A stretch of 64,000 nt of DNA, taken from NCBI GenBank assembly GCA_049303315.1, contig JBAQMZ010000016.1, positions 65,930 through 129,929 on the forward strand, read 5' to 3'. Below are positions 7,840 through 15,855 of this stretch, piece by piece. The stretch comes from Methanoperedens sp049303315 (lineage in GTDB: Archaea > Halobacteriota > Methanosarcinia > Methanosarcinales > Methanoperedenaceae). Under the pieces are notes generated by a model that saw only the letters and a program-made list of their open reading frames with translations, ran no database searches and was not told where the DNA came from. The stretch's first letter is position 1; each line of letters starts with the position of its first letter. A program made the position numbers and the translations under genes.

Positions 7840-8040
7840 TTCTCCATTACACACAGATAAGCATAGATTTTTGTATCTGCGTTTATCTGCATTCATCTGC
7901 GGTTTAAATCCGTTTCATAGCATAAATCAGCGGTTGAAATTAATATGCAATATAAAAGAGCGCAGGTTTGCCAATCGTATATCTGCGTTTATCTGCGCCC
8001 ATCTGCGATTTAAACACATTTTCAAGCATTAATCTGCGGT
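7840..8040. repeat. Inverted CTGCGTTTATCTGCG-type repeats downstream of GxxExxY gene
   Basis: Two clusters (near 7875-7905 and 7980-8010) read TCTGCGTTTATCTGC and similar, the reverse complement of the CGCAGAT units upstream of the GxxExxY gene. The gene is thus bracketed by opposed repeats. No other gene is seen before cobZ at 8052. Further single copies lie at 56548-56568 and 59081-59116. Confidence 0.65.
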
Positions 8041-8051
8041 AAAGGTGAATC

Positions 8052-8654
8052 ATGAAACTATCAACCATAAAAAAAGAAAAAAAGAAAAAGAATCAGCCAA
8101 AAAAAGTGAACGATTCTAATGCAATAAGCATAATGAAAGTACTCAAAGAAGCCGGGCTCTCCGAAGAGGTACTTGTATCAGCAGCCATGGAACTATATGT
8201 TCCCCATCCGGGCGTTGAAAATAAAGAAACAGCAGAGCGGGTGTTCAAGAGGGAATTAAGGCATGCGCTTTCCGATCCCAACCTGTGCATATTGTTATAC
8301 GCAGGCATGCTTCTTGAAAAAGCAGGTGAGAATGGCGAACTTCCGGGTATGAGCAAAGAGACCTTTAAAAAAGACCTGACCTTCCTCATCGTTGATGAGG
8401 TAATCGGGATGAGCATAGCGAAATACATCAGCGGAGACAAGGGAATATTCGAATATGTGAGGTTTGATAAATTAAAACCCGGCATCCTCTCCGAACTCGG
8501 TCCTTTCATGGACGATGTGATTGCAGGACTCATAGGCGGCGCATCAGCCAATATGTATTCACGGGGAAAGGGGAACGGCAGGAAAACAAAAACGACAAAG
8601 ACAAAGGCAATAAAGAAAAAACCTGAAACATTACAGGGCGGTTTTGCGGGATGA
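8052..8654 (+). CDS. cobZ: CobZ: alpha-ribazole phosphatase (PgpA-like)
   Basis: 200 residues. The core (about 25-170) matches the archaeal CobZ/phosphatidylglycerophosphatase-A-like family: GLSEEVLVSAAMELYVPHPGV, KRELRHALSDPNL, LIVDEVIGMSIAKYI and LGPFMDDVIAGLIGG. CobZ removes the 5' phosphate of alpha-ribazole phosphate (or the adenosylcobamide phosphate), replacing bacterial CobC; this was established in Methanosarcina mazei. Both ends carry lysine-rich extensions (KKEKKKKNQPKK and KTKTTKTKAIKKK) that are not part of the enzyme core. The stop overlaps the start of micro-ORF copy 2 (ATGA), which links it to cobS. Confidence 0.85.
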   Translation: MKLSTIKKEKKKKNQPKKVNDSNAISIMKVLKEAGLSEEVLVSAAMELYVPHPGVENKETAERVFKRELRHALSDPNLCILLYAGMLLEKAGENGELPGMSKETFKKDLTFLIVDEVIGMSIAKYISGDKGIFEYVRFDKLKPGILSELGPFMDDVIAGLIGGASANMYSRGKGNGRKTKTTKTKAIKKKPETLQGGFAG

Positions 8655-8761
8655 AAAACTTTAGGAAAGTTTTATCAAAAACCGTCGCGCCGCTTTACTT
8701 CGCAGACACGTATGGCTTCGCCATACGTGGATACCGCATAAAGCGAGGTATCGCTTTATGA
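8651..8761 (+). CDS. Micro-ORF repeat element, copy 2 (36 aa, between cobZ and cobS)
   Basis: ATG 8651 overlaps the cobZ stop and the TGA overlaps the cobS ATG, so both junctions read ATGA. The peptide starts MKNFRKVLSKTVAPLYFADT, continues YGFAIRG and ends IKRGIAL. Hairpins: AAACTTT/AAAGTTT at the head, CACGTATGGC/GCCATACGTG (TTC loop) in the middle, and CATAAAGCGA/TCGCTTTATG at the end enclosing the cobS start. Removing the element would leave a plain 4-nt ATGA overlap between cobZ and cobS. Peptide expression is untested. Confidence 0.65.
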   Translation: MKNFRKVLSKTVAPLYFADTYGFAIRGYRIKRGIAL

Positions 8762-9525
8762 AAGACTTTCTAAGCGCCCTCCGTAACGGTTTTGGTTTTT
8801 TAACCACCATACCCGTGGGTGTCACCATGGAAGGCATCGAGAAACTGATGAAACATATCTATCTCTTCCCTGTCGTCGGCGCAGTTCTGGGAGTTATTTT
8901 TGCGGTGATTGGTCTTGTATCATCCGCGATTTTTCCTCCTGTTCTTGCCTCGCTTGTAATTATTATTTTTATTTACTACTTTACAGGATTCAACCATATC
9001 GACGGGCTTGCTGATTTTGGTGACGGCATAGCGGCGCATGGCACAAAAGATAAAAAAATAGCGGCCATGCGCGATACCGCAATCGGCACAGGCGGCCTGA
9101 TGTTTTGCATTCTGGCAATTCTTGGAATCTTCTCGATACTTTTTTTCATTGCGGAAATAAATTTCCAGCCTCTGTTTCTCCCTTTTGCATTAATTGTTGC
9201 AGAAACAGGCGCAAAGCAATCCATGGTCACAGTCGCAGCTTTTGGCAGGCGGCTGCATGAGGGTTTCGGGGCAATGACAGTGGATAATACAAAAAAATCA
9301 GATTTTATTATCGGATTGGTTTTTTCAGGCGCGGTGGGTTATGTTCTTATGGGAGTTTTTGGTATTGAAGCAGTAATAATATCCCAATTAGCAGGGCTGC
9401 TTGTTCTCAATACCGCAAACCGCCATTTCGGGGGCGTTAGCGGCGATGTCGTGGGCGCATCGAATGAGATAGGACGTCTTGCGGCTTTGTTTTTCATAGG
9501 AGGATTCGCTTGGATGCTATTGTGA
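8758..9525 (+). CDS. cobS: CobS: adenosylcobinamide-GDP ribazoletransferase (cobalamin synthase)
   Basis: 255 residues, an integral membrane protein. Recognisable CobS motifs are LRNGFGFLTTIPVG at the N-terminus, FNHIDGLADFGDGIAAHG with acidic metal-binding residues, and KIAAMRDTAIGTGG. It condenses adenosylcobinamide-GDP with alpha-ribazole (phosphate), the last assembly step, at the membrane. It is coupled upstream to micro-ORF copy 2 and overlaps cobY by 16 nt downstream. The cobZ-cobS-cobY order gives the whole nucleotide-loop pathway together with cobD and cbiB. Confidence 0.95.
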   Translation: MKDFLSALRNGFGFLTTIPVGVTMEGIEKLMKHIYLFPVVGAVLGVIFAVIGLVSSAIFPPVLASLVIIIFIYYFTGFNHIDGLADFGDGIAAHGTKDKKIAAMRDTAIGTGGLMFCILAILGIFSILFFIAEINFQPLFLPFALIVAETGAKQSMVTVAAFGRRLHEGFGAMTVDNTKKSDFIIGLVFSGAVGYVLMGVFGIEAVIISQLAGLLVLNTANRHFGGVSGDVVGASNEIGRLAALFFIGGFAWMLL

Positions 9526-10121
9526 TGGCCGGCGGGATGGGAAAGCGGCTCGGGAAGGATGAAAAACCTCTCACACTCCTTCTTGGCAAACCCCTTATTA
9601 ATTATGTGCTGGATGCTCTCCTTGGCTCGCAGAATATCGACCGCATCTTCGTGGCAACCTCGCCAAGGGTGAAGAGAACTATTGATTGGATATGTGATTT
9701 TAAAAAAGAAAATGAAAATGTGGAAATAATCCAGACCGGCGGCGAAGGTTTTGTCTATGATATGGTCATGGCAGTTGAAAAAGCGGGCATCAAAGGACCT
9801 GTTCTTATAATGATGGCAGACCTTCCACTTGTTACCTCAGGGCTGATAGACAGGATAATAGAAAAATACAACGAGGCCGGCACGCCCGCGCTTTCTGTTC
9901 ACATGAATCTTGATGTTTTCACAAGACTTGGTCTTCGTCCCGATACTGTTTTTCATAAGAATTCAAGCTTCATAGTTCCATGCGGGATAAATATCCTTGA
10001 TGCTGACAAAATAAAGGAAGAGCAGGAGGATTATAATCTTATCCTGGATGACGAAGAGCTTGCGCTTAACGTTAATACGCAGGCTGACCTGATTGTCTGC
10101 GAGAGATTTCTCCGAAATTAG
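9510..10121 (+). CDS. cobY: CobY: GTP:adenosylcobinamide-phosphate guanylyltransferase
   Basis: 203 residues with a nucleotidyltransferase (MobA-like) fold. It begins MDAIVMAGGMGKRLGKDEKPL, the GTP-binding signature loop, and has MMADLPLVTSGLID as the metal-binding acidic motif. CobY activates adenosylcobinamide phosphate with GTP and is the archaeal replacement for the bacterial CobU transferase. The start codon is TTG at 9510, chosen because AGGAGG lies about 8 nt upstream within cobS and the protein then starts exactly at the conserved motif. It is the last gene of the cobamide operon. Confidence 0.93.
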   Translation: MDAIVMAGGMGKRLGKDEKPLTLLLGKPLINYVLDALLGSQNIDRIFVATSPRVKRTIDWICDFKKENENVEIIQTGGEGFVYDMVMAVEKAGIKGPVLIMMADLPLVTSGLIDRIIEKYNEAGTPALSVHMNLDVFTRLGLRPDTVFHKNSSFIVPCGINILDADKIKEEQEDYNLILDDEELALNVNTQADLIVCERFLRN

Positions 10122-10178
10122 TAATTTTAGTATATTTGTATACTTATATGCTTTTATTTTTTGTATACTTTTATACTT
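10122..10178. terminator. T-rich region between convergent genes
   Basis: 57 nt separate the stop of cobY and the stop of the convergent oxidoreductase gene. The plus strand has T runs within a repeated pattern (GTATACTTATATGC TTTTATTTTTT GTATACTTTTA). U-rich transcript ends are typical archaeal terminators, so it probably serves the cobY side. No perfect hairpin is seen. Confidence 0.35.
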
Positions 10179-11408
10179 TTAAACTCCAATTTCCTTCATC
10201 ACGTTCATGACCCCCAGTGCCACTCCCTCAACCTCAATCCCTCCCTTTCCCTTCGCGCCGTCACCCACAACATACAGATTTTGAACCGGCGTCCTGCTCC
10301 CGATATCGCTTCCAGATGATGCCCGATTCACTGGCCAGCCATCTGAATAGGACTGGATTAGGAGAACCTCGTACTTTTTGTTGGGGAACAGTTTTTTCAG
10401 GTCAAGAAGCCCGAGATTTATTTCCTGGTTCAAATCATCGGATATCACAGTCTGGTGAGACATTACAAGATGCTTTCCCGGCGGGGCAAGGTTCGGGTCT
10501 GCATTGGTCACTTCGTTTATGCCATTTATCCTCTCTGCATAAGGCGTAAAAAAAACGCCGCTGTGACCTATAAGAGGTTCATCCAAAGAAAGACATATCT
10601 TGATTCCTTTTGATGGCATGGCTTTATTTATCCTCCCTAAATAAGATTCATCCCTGCAATCATACATCATGCTTGTTTCAGGGTGCCCGATATCGCTGAT
10701 AATAATCTCCGCATCGATTGCTTTTCCGCCAGCGCTGACCCCGCAAGCATTTTCCTTATCAATTATTATTTTATCCACGCATGTATCAGTATGTATTTTC
10801 CCGCCGTTTGACTTTATGACATCGGCAAGGGCGCCGGTCACAGCACCGCATCCGCCCACAGGCACGCCTGACCCCTTGAACAGGTACATATTATCAATGA
10901 TTTCCAGCACTTCCTGCGCAGGGACATCTTTTGCCCGGAGGCTCAATGCCCAGCCGCAGAAAGAATCTGCAAGTTTAAGCAGGAAATCATCATCGAAATA
11001 TTTTAAAATCCAGTCTTTAAAAGAGATATCGCTTTTTGGCTTGAATTTGCGAGAATAAAGAAGTATAGTCCCTAGTTTAATGTTTTTTGTAAGCGAAAGC
11101 TGTTTTTGAAAATCCCTGAAAGCTATTTCAGTATCGTCATTCATCTTGATGACTGCCGCGGGTTTTGAATCAACAATGGTCACACCTGCGCCAATTTCGT
11201 TCAGCATCTGTGCCAGCGGTCCCCGCGAGCCGTGAGGTATCATGTGAAGCGCGCCAGTGCTCAGCTTGAATCCCCTGTAATAAAGGTTGGCAAACCGCCC
11301 GCCGATGAAAGGTAATCGTTCGAAAATCTCAACTTCGTATCCTGCTTTTGAAAGCTTTGCGCCGGAAAGTAAGCCCCCAAGACCTGCGCCGATGATTGCT
11401 GCCTTCAT
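10179..11408 (-). CDS. FAD-dependent oxidoreductase, phytoene desaturase-like
   Basis: 409 residues from ATG 11408. The N-terminus has the FAD Rossmann motif GAGLGGLLSGAKLSKAG followed by Glu in EIFE, then GGRFANLYYRGFKL. The C-terminus has the second FAD motif LYVVGDGAKGKGGIEVEGVALG. This is the phytoene dehydrogenase / carotenoid isomerase superfamily; the substrate cannot be told, and a polyprenyl or isoprenoid lipid is possible. The ATG overlaps the stop of a ferredoxin gene (TGATG), so electrons probably pass through that ferredoxin. A longer frame back to 11459 would overlap the ferredoxin and is less likely. Confidence 0.85.
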   Translation of the reverse strand: MKAAIIGAGLGGLLSGAKLSKAGYEVEIFERLPFIGGRFANLYYRGFKLSTGALHMIPHGSRGPLAQMLNEIGAGVTIVDSKPAAVIKMNDDTEIAFRDFQKQLSLTKNIKLGTILLYSRKFKPKSDISFKDWILKYFDDDFLLKLADSFCGWALSLRAKDVPAQEVLEIIDNMYLFKGSGVPVGGCGAVTGALADVIKSNGGKIHTDTCVDKIIIDKENACGVSAGGKAIDAEIIISDIGHPETSMMYDCRDESYLGRINKAMPSKGIKICLSLDEPLIGHSGVFFTPYAERINGINEVTNADPNLAPPGKHLVMSHQTVISDDLNQEINLGLLDLKKLFPNKKYEVLLIQSYSDGWPVNRASSGSDIGSRTPVQNLYVVGDGAKGKGGIEVEGVALGVMNVMKEIGV

Positions 11409-11566
11409 CACTCCTCCGCTATCGCACAAACCGGGCAATATTTGAGGCATGCACCGCACTCAACACACTTTTCGTTCATCGAGGCGCGCCCGAATACCAT
11501 TATAGCATCATACGGGCAATAAGCTGCACACTGTCCGCAACCCACGCATTGCTGACCGACCTTCAT
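11408..11566 (-). CDS. Small 2[4Fe-4S] ferredoxin
   Basis: 52 residues, starting MKVGQQCVGCGQCAAYCPYD. It carries two clusters' worth of cysteines: C-x2-C-x2-C-x3-CP and then CVECGACLKYCPVCA. It is the size of a minimal bacterial-type ferredoxin and probably acts as electron carrier for the oxidoreductase whose start overlaps its stop. Its own ATG overlaps the stop of micro-ORF copy 3, which links it to the RecJ-like gene upstream. The gene is short enough to be missed by length filters. Confidence 0.88.
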   Translation of the reverse strand: MKVGQQCVGCGQCAAYCPYDAIMVFGRASMNEKCVECGACLKYCPVCAIAEE

Positions 11567-11709
11567 AAAGGGTTACGCCCCCCCGAGTCACGCCTGTCTT
11601 CGACACGCTTTGCGAACGGGAGGGCGTGTCCACGTATGGCGAAGCCATACGTGTGCGCGGTGTAAACTGACGCAACAGTTTTTGATAAAACTTTCCTAAA
11701 GTTTTTCAT
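11563..11709 (-). CDS. Micro-ORF repeat element, copy 3 (48 aa, between DHH gene and ferredoxin)
   Basis: On the minus strand ATG 11709 overlaps the stop of the DHH gene (ATGA) and the TGA overlaps the ferredoxin ATG. The peptide starts MKNFRKVLSKTVASVYTAHT, continues YGFAIRG and ends SGGRNPL. The head hairpin and the CACGTATGGC/GCCATACGTG hairpin are as in copy 2. A CGCCCTCCCG module shared with copy 5 follows. Relative to copy 5 it has a 21-nt insertion and lacks 10 nt, so that module is read in another frame, yet the ORF still opens from junction to junction. Confidence 0.62.
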   Translation of the reverse strand: MKNFRKVLSKTVASVYTAHTYGFAIRGHALPFAKRVEDRRDSGGRNPL

Positions 11710-13817
11710 TGAGTCCCGGCCGCCCCTATTTTCTCAACCAGTTTTGCAAGCACTTCTTTTCTCATCCCTTCCACGAACTTTATGCTGCCTACCACAAGAT
11801 GCCCTCCACCGCTTACGCCTGCGCCTTTGATTTCGCTGTGCAATTCTTTCACAATCTGCGGGATGTTCATCTTCACACCCTTTGAACGTAGCACCGCAAA
11901 ATCAGGACCGTATCCGATGGTGACCACGGGCTGCCCGCTGTACTGGGAGCACAGGCGGTCATGGATTTCACCGCTTGTTTTGCCAGGCGGTGGAAACGTG
12001 AATTTGTGGGCATAATTTTCAACGTCAATTACATTCAATATGGCGCCGTTAGCCAATTTTTGGGTTTTCACGTTGGGCATCGACGCCTCAAGCTGCTCGG
12101 TTATAGCGGCGTTTGCCTGCTCGCACAATAATTTTACAATCTGCTGATGCCTGGCATTGGAGCCGAGGTTGAGAATGTCATTCATTATCCCGCGCCCGTC
12201 ATTGAATCGCTGCCAGAAAGCCTCATAATCGATTGCAAGCGCCATGTTCTTCAGGTCTTCGAGTTTATATTTCTCCGCCACCAGCGCCTTGTAAAGCTCT
12301 GCTTCAGGAGCTGCAGACCTGTCCCCAACCGCTGAAACTGCAGGGAGGTGCTTTATCTCTTCCGTGACCTCCGGGTTTATCATGCGGGCAATCTCGGTGC
12401 CAATCATGCCTGTAGTTATGCCAAAATCCCCGCCGGCGTATGCAGGGTTCACATGCTCAAGCACCATGGAATCAATTGTGCCGTCAGGATGGTGGTGGTC
12501 GATGACCATGATATCCACGCCGTAAATTATCGCCTGTTTCATGGCAGGCATATCCTCCTCGGTTGCGCCGTTGTCCATCAATACCACAAGCGGCATCTTC
12601 TGGGAAAAACGCTCCTGGTCTTCAAGCGCGAATGTGAGGTCTTTTGTTACATCTTCAAGTTCATAGAATGGCGCCTTTGAAGGGGAGCGCCTGTAGAAGT
12701 GGCGGTCGGCATCAGAGCCGCCGACTTCACGGAGAAGAGGAAGGAGTGCGCGTTCTATGGCGATAGCCGATGTAATGCCGTCAGCATCCGCATGATGCCT
12801 GATGATTATAGGCCGTGACTTGAAAACCGCTTTCCTTATGAGCTTGGCTGCATTTCGCATCCTTGGTTTTAACTTTTCCAGTACCTCGCTCTTTACAAGG
12901 AACTGGATATCGTGTGGTTCTGCGCGCCTGTCTATCGCCGATTCGATCTGCTCCTTGATACCGGTTGCATCCCCTCCCCATAGCTGCTTCATGGCGCGTA
13001 TCTCTACCTGCATGGCGCCGTTCCTCATCGAGGGCTCACCGATTACCTTCACGATGGTCTCGGACTTTATCTCAGGATATGCCCGCTCGCCTGCTTTCTC
13101 AAAGGCTGCGCACTGCACTGTCCCGTCTTCATCCGAGATGGTGAATATCGTGGGGCCGCCAGTTTGTTTTATCTGTATCACCTCGCCTGAGAGATGAACG
13201 AGCTTGCCCAGATACTTTGAGAGTTCTGTGGTCTTTCGGCGCGGGAGCTGTTTTTCGACTTCGATTAGCTGGAATTCTTTCAGGCTCTTCGGTAGCAGTT
13301 CGATGTTGCCGTTTGAGGCTATGTTTTTCACTTCAACGAATATCTTATCCCCGATTTCAGGGAGGAAACTGATGTTGCTTGAATGGATGAGTCCCCGAAG
13401 CTGCTGGTTCAGGTCAACGAACACGCCGAAGTTGGCATGCCCCTGCATTTTTCCTTCGTAAACCTTCCCGACCTCAAGCTCGTGTGTGTCGCATTCTGCG
13501 CTCAGGACATGGACAAGTGGTTTTTTGGCGCAGCTCTCGCAGAGTTCTCCTTTCGTGGTTTCCCTGCCGCAAACGGTGCATGTGAAGAACTTTCCCCTGC
13601 CGGCGCAGGTCTTGCATGGTTCGGTGACCGATATCCTGCCTGTGCCCTGGCACTTTGCGCATTTTATGCCCCCTCCCATGAGTTTTCCCAGGTCTTTTTC
13701 AGAGAGTTGATCGAGGCTTATGGCTTTTGGCTTGCCTGAGCCCTTGCAGTCCGGGCATTCCTTTTCGCTGAGGATGATAGTGCCTGTTCCTTTGCAGGCG
13801 GTGCATTCGGTTGTCAT
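11706..13817 (-). CDS. DHH-family RecJ-like phosphoesterase with DnaJ-type zinc finger, S1 and OB domains
   Basis: 703 residues. Order: DnaJ-type CxxCxGxG repeats (CTACKGTG, CPDCKGSG, CAKCQGTG, CKTCAGRG) and a further CxxC pair in the first 95 residues; an S1-like domain (GKVYEGKMQGHANFGVFVDL); an OB nucleic-acid domain (LVHLSGEVIQIKQTGGPTIF); then the DHH core with HHADADGITSAIAIERAL, a DNGATEEDMP segment and VIDHHHPDG, and a C-terminal DHHA1-like GAGVSGGGHLVVGSIKF. Archaeal proteins of this build are RecJ/GAN-like nucleases acting on single-stranded DNA or RNA. No ribosome-binding site is seen, so it may be leaderless. Its stop lies in micro-ORF copy 3. Confidence 0.88.
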   Translation of the reverse strand: MTTECTACKGTGTIILSEKECPDCKGSGKPKAISLDQLSEKDLGKLMGGGIKCAKCQGTGRISVTEPCKTCAGRGKFFTCTVCGRETTKGELCESCAKKPLVHVLSAECDTHELEVGKVYEGKMQGHANFGVFVDLNQQLRGLIHSSNISFLPEIGDKIFVEVKNIASNGNIELLPKSLKEFQLIEVEKQLPRRKTTELSKYLGKLVHLSGEVIQIKQTGGPTIFTISDEDGTVQCAAFEKAGERAYPEIKSETIVKVIGEPSMRNGAMQVEIRAMKQLWGGDATGIKEQIESAIDRRAEPHDIQFLVKSEVLEKLKPRMRNAAKLIRKAVFKSRPIIIRHHADADGITSAIAIERALLPLLREVGGSDADRHFYRRSPSKAPFYELEDVTKDLTFALEDQERFSQKMPLVVLMDNGATEEDMPAMKQAIIYGVDIMVIDHHHPDGTIDSMVLEHVNPAYAGGDFGITTGMIGTEIARMINPEVTEEIKHLPAVSAVGDRSAAPEAELYKALVAEKYKLEDLKNMALAIDYEAFWQRFNDGRGIMNDILNLGSNARHQQIVKLLCEQANAAITEQLEASMPNVKTQKLANGAILNVIDVENYAHKFTFPPPGKTSGEIHDRLCSQYSGQPVVTIGYGPDFAVLRSKGVKMNIPQIVKELHSEIKGAGVSGGGHLVVGSIKFVEGMRKEVLAKLVEKIGAAGTQ

Positions 13818-13942
13818 AGATTTGAGTGATAGATGCGGTAGGGAGTGAAATAAGTTACGTGGGTTTAGCCCGACCTTGGCATGTTCGGGATTGAATCAAT
13901 CTGGCAATATGCTTTATTACCCTCCACGCCGAACTAACCCCG

Positions 13943-14554
13943 ATGACTATCGACCTCATCATCTCCCGCCTGAAAAAACGCTACCCTCCAGGCAAATTCA
14001 ATTTGCGTGACCCTTTCCGCCAGCTAATAGCCACAGTCCTCTCCCAGCGCACCCGCGACGAGGTCACTGACAGGGCATCGGAGAAACTATTTTCGAAATA
14101 TGGAACTCCAACAGCGCTTGCACATGCCGATGTTGCGGACATTGAGGAGCTGATTCGGGAAGTCGGGTTCTACCGCATAAAGGCGCCGCGAGTAAAAGAA
14201 ATAGCCCGGATAATCAGCAACGATTACAAGGGCAAGGTACCGGATGATATGGAAGCATTGCTCTCACTTCCCGGCGTGGGCAGAAAGACCGCAAATTGTG
14301 TTCTCGTTTATGGCTTTGGCAAGGATGCCATCGCGGTGGATACCCACGTCCATCGAATCTCGAACAGGCTCGGGCTTGTAAGCACGAAATCCCCGGGGGA
14401 GACAGAAATTAAACTTCGCGAAGTCCTGCCGAAAAAGCACTGGCGCCACATCAATGAGCTGCTCGTGAGGTTCGGGCAGGATATATGCAGGCCGGTAGGA
14501 CCGAAATGCGGAGTGTGTACTCTTGCTGATTTATGCCCTGTTGGCGGGAAATGA
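13943..14554 (+). CDS. nth: Endonuclease III (DNA glycosylase/AP lyase)
   Basis: 203 residues, full length. The helix-hairpin-helix LPGVGRKTANCVL contains the catalytic Lys, and VDTHVHRISNRLG the catalytic Asp. The C-terminal [4Fe-4S] ligands are C-x6-C-x2-C-x5-C in CRPVGPKCGVCTLADLCP. It removes oxidised pyrimidines in base-excision repair. The ATG is preceded by a TATA-like GCTTTATTAC about 30 nt upstream and has no ribosome-binding site, so a leaderless or nearly leaderless mRNA is likely. It is divergent from the DHH gene. Confidence 0.95.
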   Translation: MTIDLIISRLKKRYPPGKFNLRDPFRQLIATVLSQRTRDEVTDRASEKLFSKYGTPTALAHADVADIEELIREVGFYRIKAPRVKEIARIISNDYKGKVPDDMEALLSLPGVGRKTANCVLVYGFGKDAIAVDTHVHRISNRLGLVSTKSPGETEIKLREVLPKKHWRHINELLVRFGQDICRPVGPKCGVCTLADLCPVGGK

Positions 14555-15003
14555 TTCTAGTGTTATTCCAGTGCTATTACATTCTCAACAGCCTTTTTAT
14601 AAGTAATACTAGAAACACTATAATTTACCCAATGAATGATATCGAAGGTTGGGGGAATAGATGAGTTGGCAGATTGGGGAGTGGGGGTTAGTGTATTAAA
14701 AAATGTTCTGCCAACCCATTGTATCATTTTAACTAATGCTTGATAAAGTTTTTCCCAAATTTAGATATTATGCATTAATAAAATACAGTCTTTAAAAGAT
14801 AGATAATCTACTATTGGCGCAAAAAATATAATCTGGGATGCTGTATATTGCTGTATAATATTGAGTCGCTGCACGGTATTATTAATGGAGAAGTAAATTC
14901 GGAATGGGCAAAGAAACACTACCCCATTTGGTTTCTGCAGAAAAGCGGCAGTTAACAAAACGATGCAAAAAGATATATTCGAAGAGTACATGGTAATTCC
15001 CCG
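14555..15003. other. Intergenic region of about 450 nt, no supported gene
   Basis: No credible gene is seen. Near 14575-14630 there is a TATA-like CTTTTTATAAG and an imperfect inverted repeat (CTAGTGTT with AACACT and ACTAG nearby). A short G-rich stretch lies around 14648-14690. A 76-codon frame on the minus strand (14761-14991) lacks a ribosome-binding site and recognisable features. The part just before 15004 should hold the promoter of the exported protein. Confidence 0.4.
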
Positions 15004-15444
15004 ATGAAAAACTCCATCATGGTAATTTTCATTGTATTGGTTTTCGCATCAATACTTCCGATGTCAGAAGGTACGTCCGCAAATCATACTTTTGAAATTA
15101 CTTCACTCATTATTAATTTTGATAAAACCAACGCCACATTCATAGTGAATTATGACCTCGGTAAAGTTCCAAAAATGTATATTCTTTTATTTGGAAGTAA
15201 AAGCATTGAACCCAAAATAAGAAACATCTTCTCGAATTTTGAGTATGATATTGTGAAAATGAATCAGGACGAAACAATTCTCAATGTGAAAAACATCTCA
15301 CGGCTTGAAAATGGATTTTATTTGCATGATTCGCGCAAGCTTGGAGCCAGTATAAATTCCATCATCGTTTCCACCCCCGATTCGCCTCGCACAAAAGAAT
15401 ACACCAATCTTAATTCAACACCCAACACATTTTACCGCTCATGA
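15004..15444 (+). CDS. Small exported protein of unknown function
   Basis: 146 residues with a clear Sec signal (MKNSIMVIFIVLVFASILPM, cleavage likely near SEGTSA). The mature part is beta-rich with several N-x-T/S sites (NHT, NAT, NIS, NST) and ends near FYRS. I do not recognise a domain; similar short exported proteins occur in Methanosarcinales. It overlaps the convergent OapC gene by 13 nt. Probably an extracellular protein; function unknown. Confidence 0.65.
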   Translation: MKNSIMVIFIVLVFASILPMSEGTSANHTFEITSLIINFDKTNATFIVNYDLGKVPKMYILLFGSKSIEPKIRNIFSNFEYDIVKMNQDETILNVKNISRLENGFYLHDSRKLGASINSIIVSTPDSPRTKEYTNLNSTPNTFYRS

Positions 15445-15851
15445 TGTTTCTTTTTCTGGAAGACCGATGGCAAATGTACAAGGTATGTCCCGTCTTCTTT
15501 AAGCGCCATTACGATTTCATCTCTTTCCAATAGAGATTCCAGATTTAATTCGTATGAACCCGGGGATACTATTCTCACGGATTCTACCCGCTCGCCTATT
15601 TCAGGTTTCGGTTCCGCTTTCGCTTCCTTTGATTCGGGCTGCACGACCTTATTTCCAAGAATCTCATCAACCTCTTTGATAAATCTTGAAGCTGCAGGGG
15701 GGATTGCCTCTCTTATCTTAGTTTCGGAATGTGGTTCTGCCGCATCTTTCACATACAGGAACTTATTCCAGCCACATTTCGGGCAGCCGTTAAGTATTAT
15801 TGCAGCGCCGTCCTTGAAAATACCCTCGCATCGCGTACATTTATGTGGCAT
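15432..15851 (-). CDS. OapC-like Zn-ribbon protein (DUF2072)
   Basis: 139 residues from ATG 15851. An N-terminal zinc ribbon is formed by MPHKCTRC and GCPKCGWNKF. A variable acidic linker follows, then a C-terminal conserved block RIVSPGSYELNLESLLERDEIVMALKEDGTYLVHLPS. The family is named for association with Orc1/Cdc6 genes in archaea; biochemical function is not known to me. The start follows the OapB stop by 4 nt; a TTG start at 15872 would overlap OapB and is less likely. Part of the GTPase-OapB-OapC operon, an arrangement common in euryarchaea. Confidence 0.85.
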   Translation of the reverse strand: MPHKCTRCEGIFKDGAAIILNGCPKCGWNKFLYVKDAAEPHSETKIREAIPPAASRFIKEVDEILGNKVVQPESKEAKAEPKPEIGERVESVRIVSPGSYELNLESLLERDEIVMALKEDGTYLVHLPSVFQKKKHHER

Positions 15852-15855
15852 AAAA

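Noticed and set aside
14761..14991. A 76-codon minus-strand frame in the intergenic region after nth
   Set aside because: No ribosome-binding site, no recognisable feature, and it lies in the promoter area of the exported protein gene.
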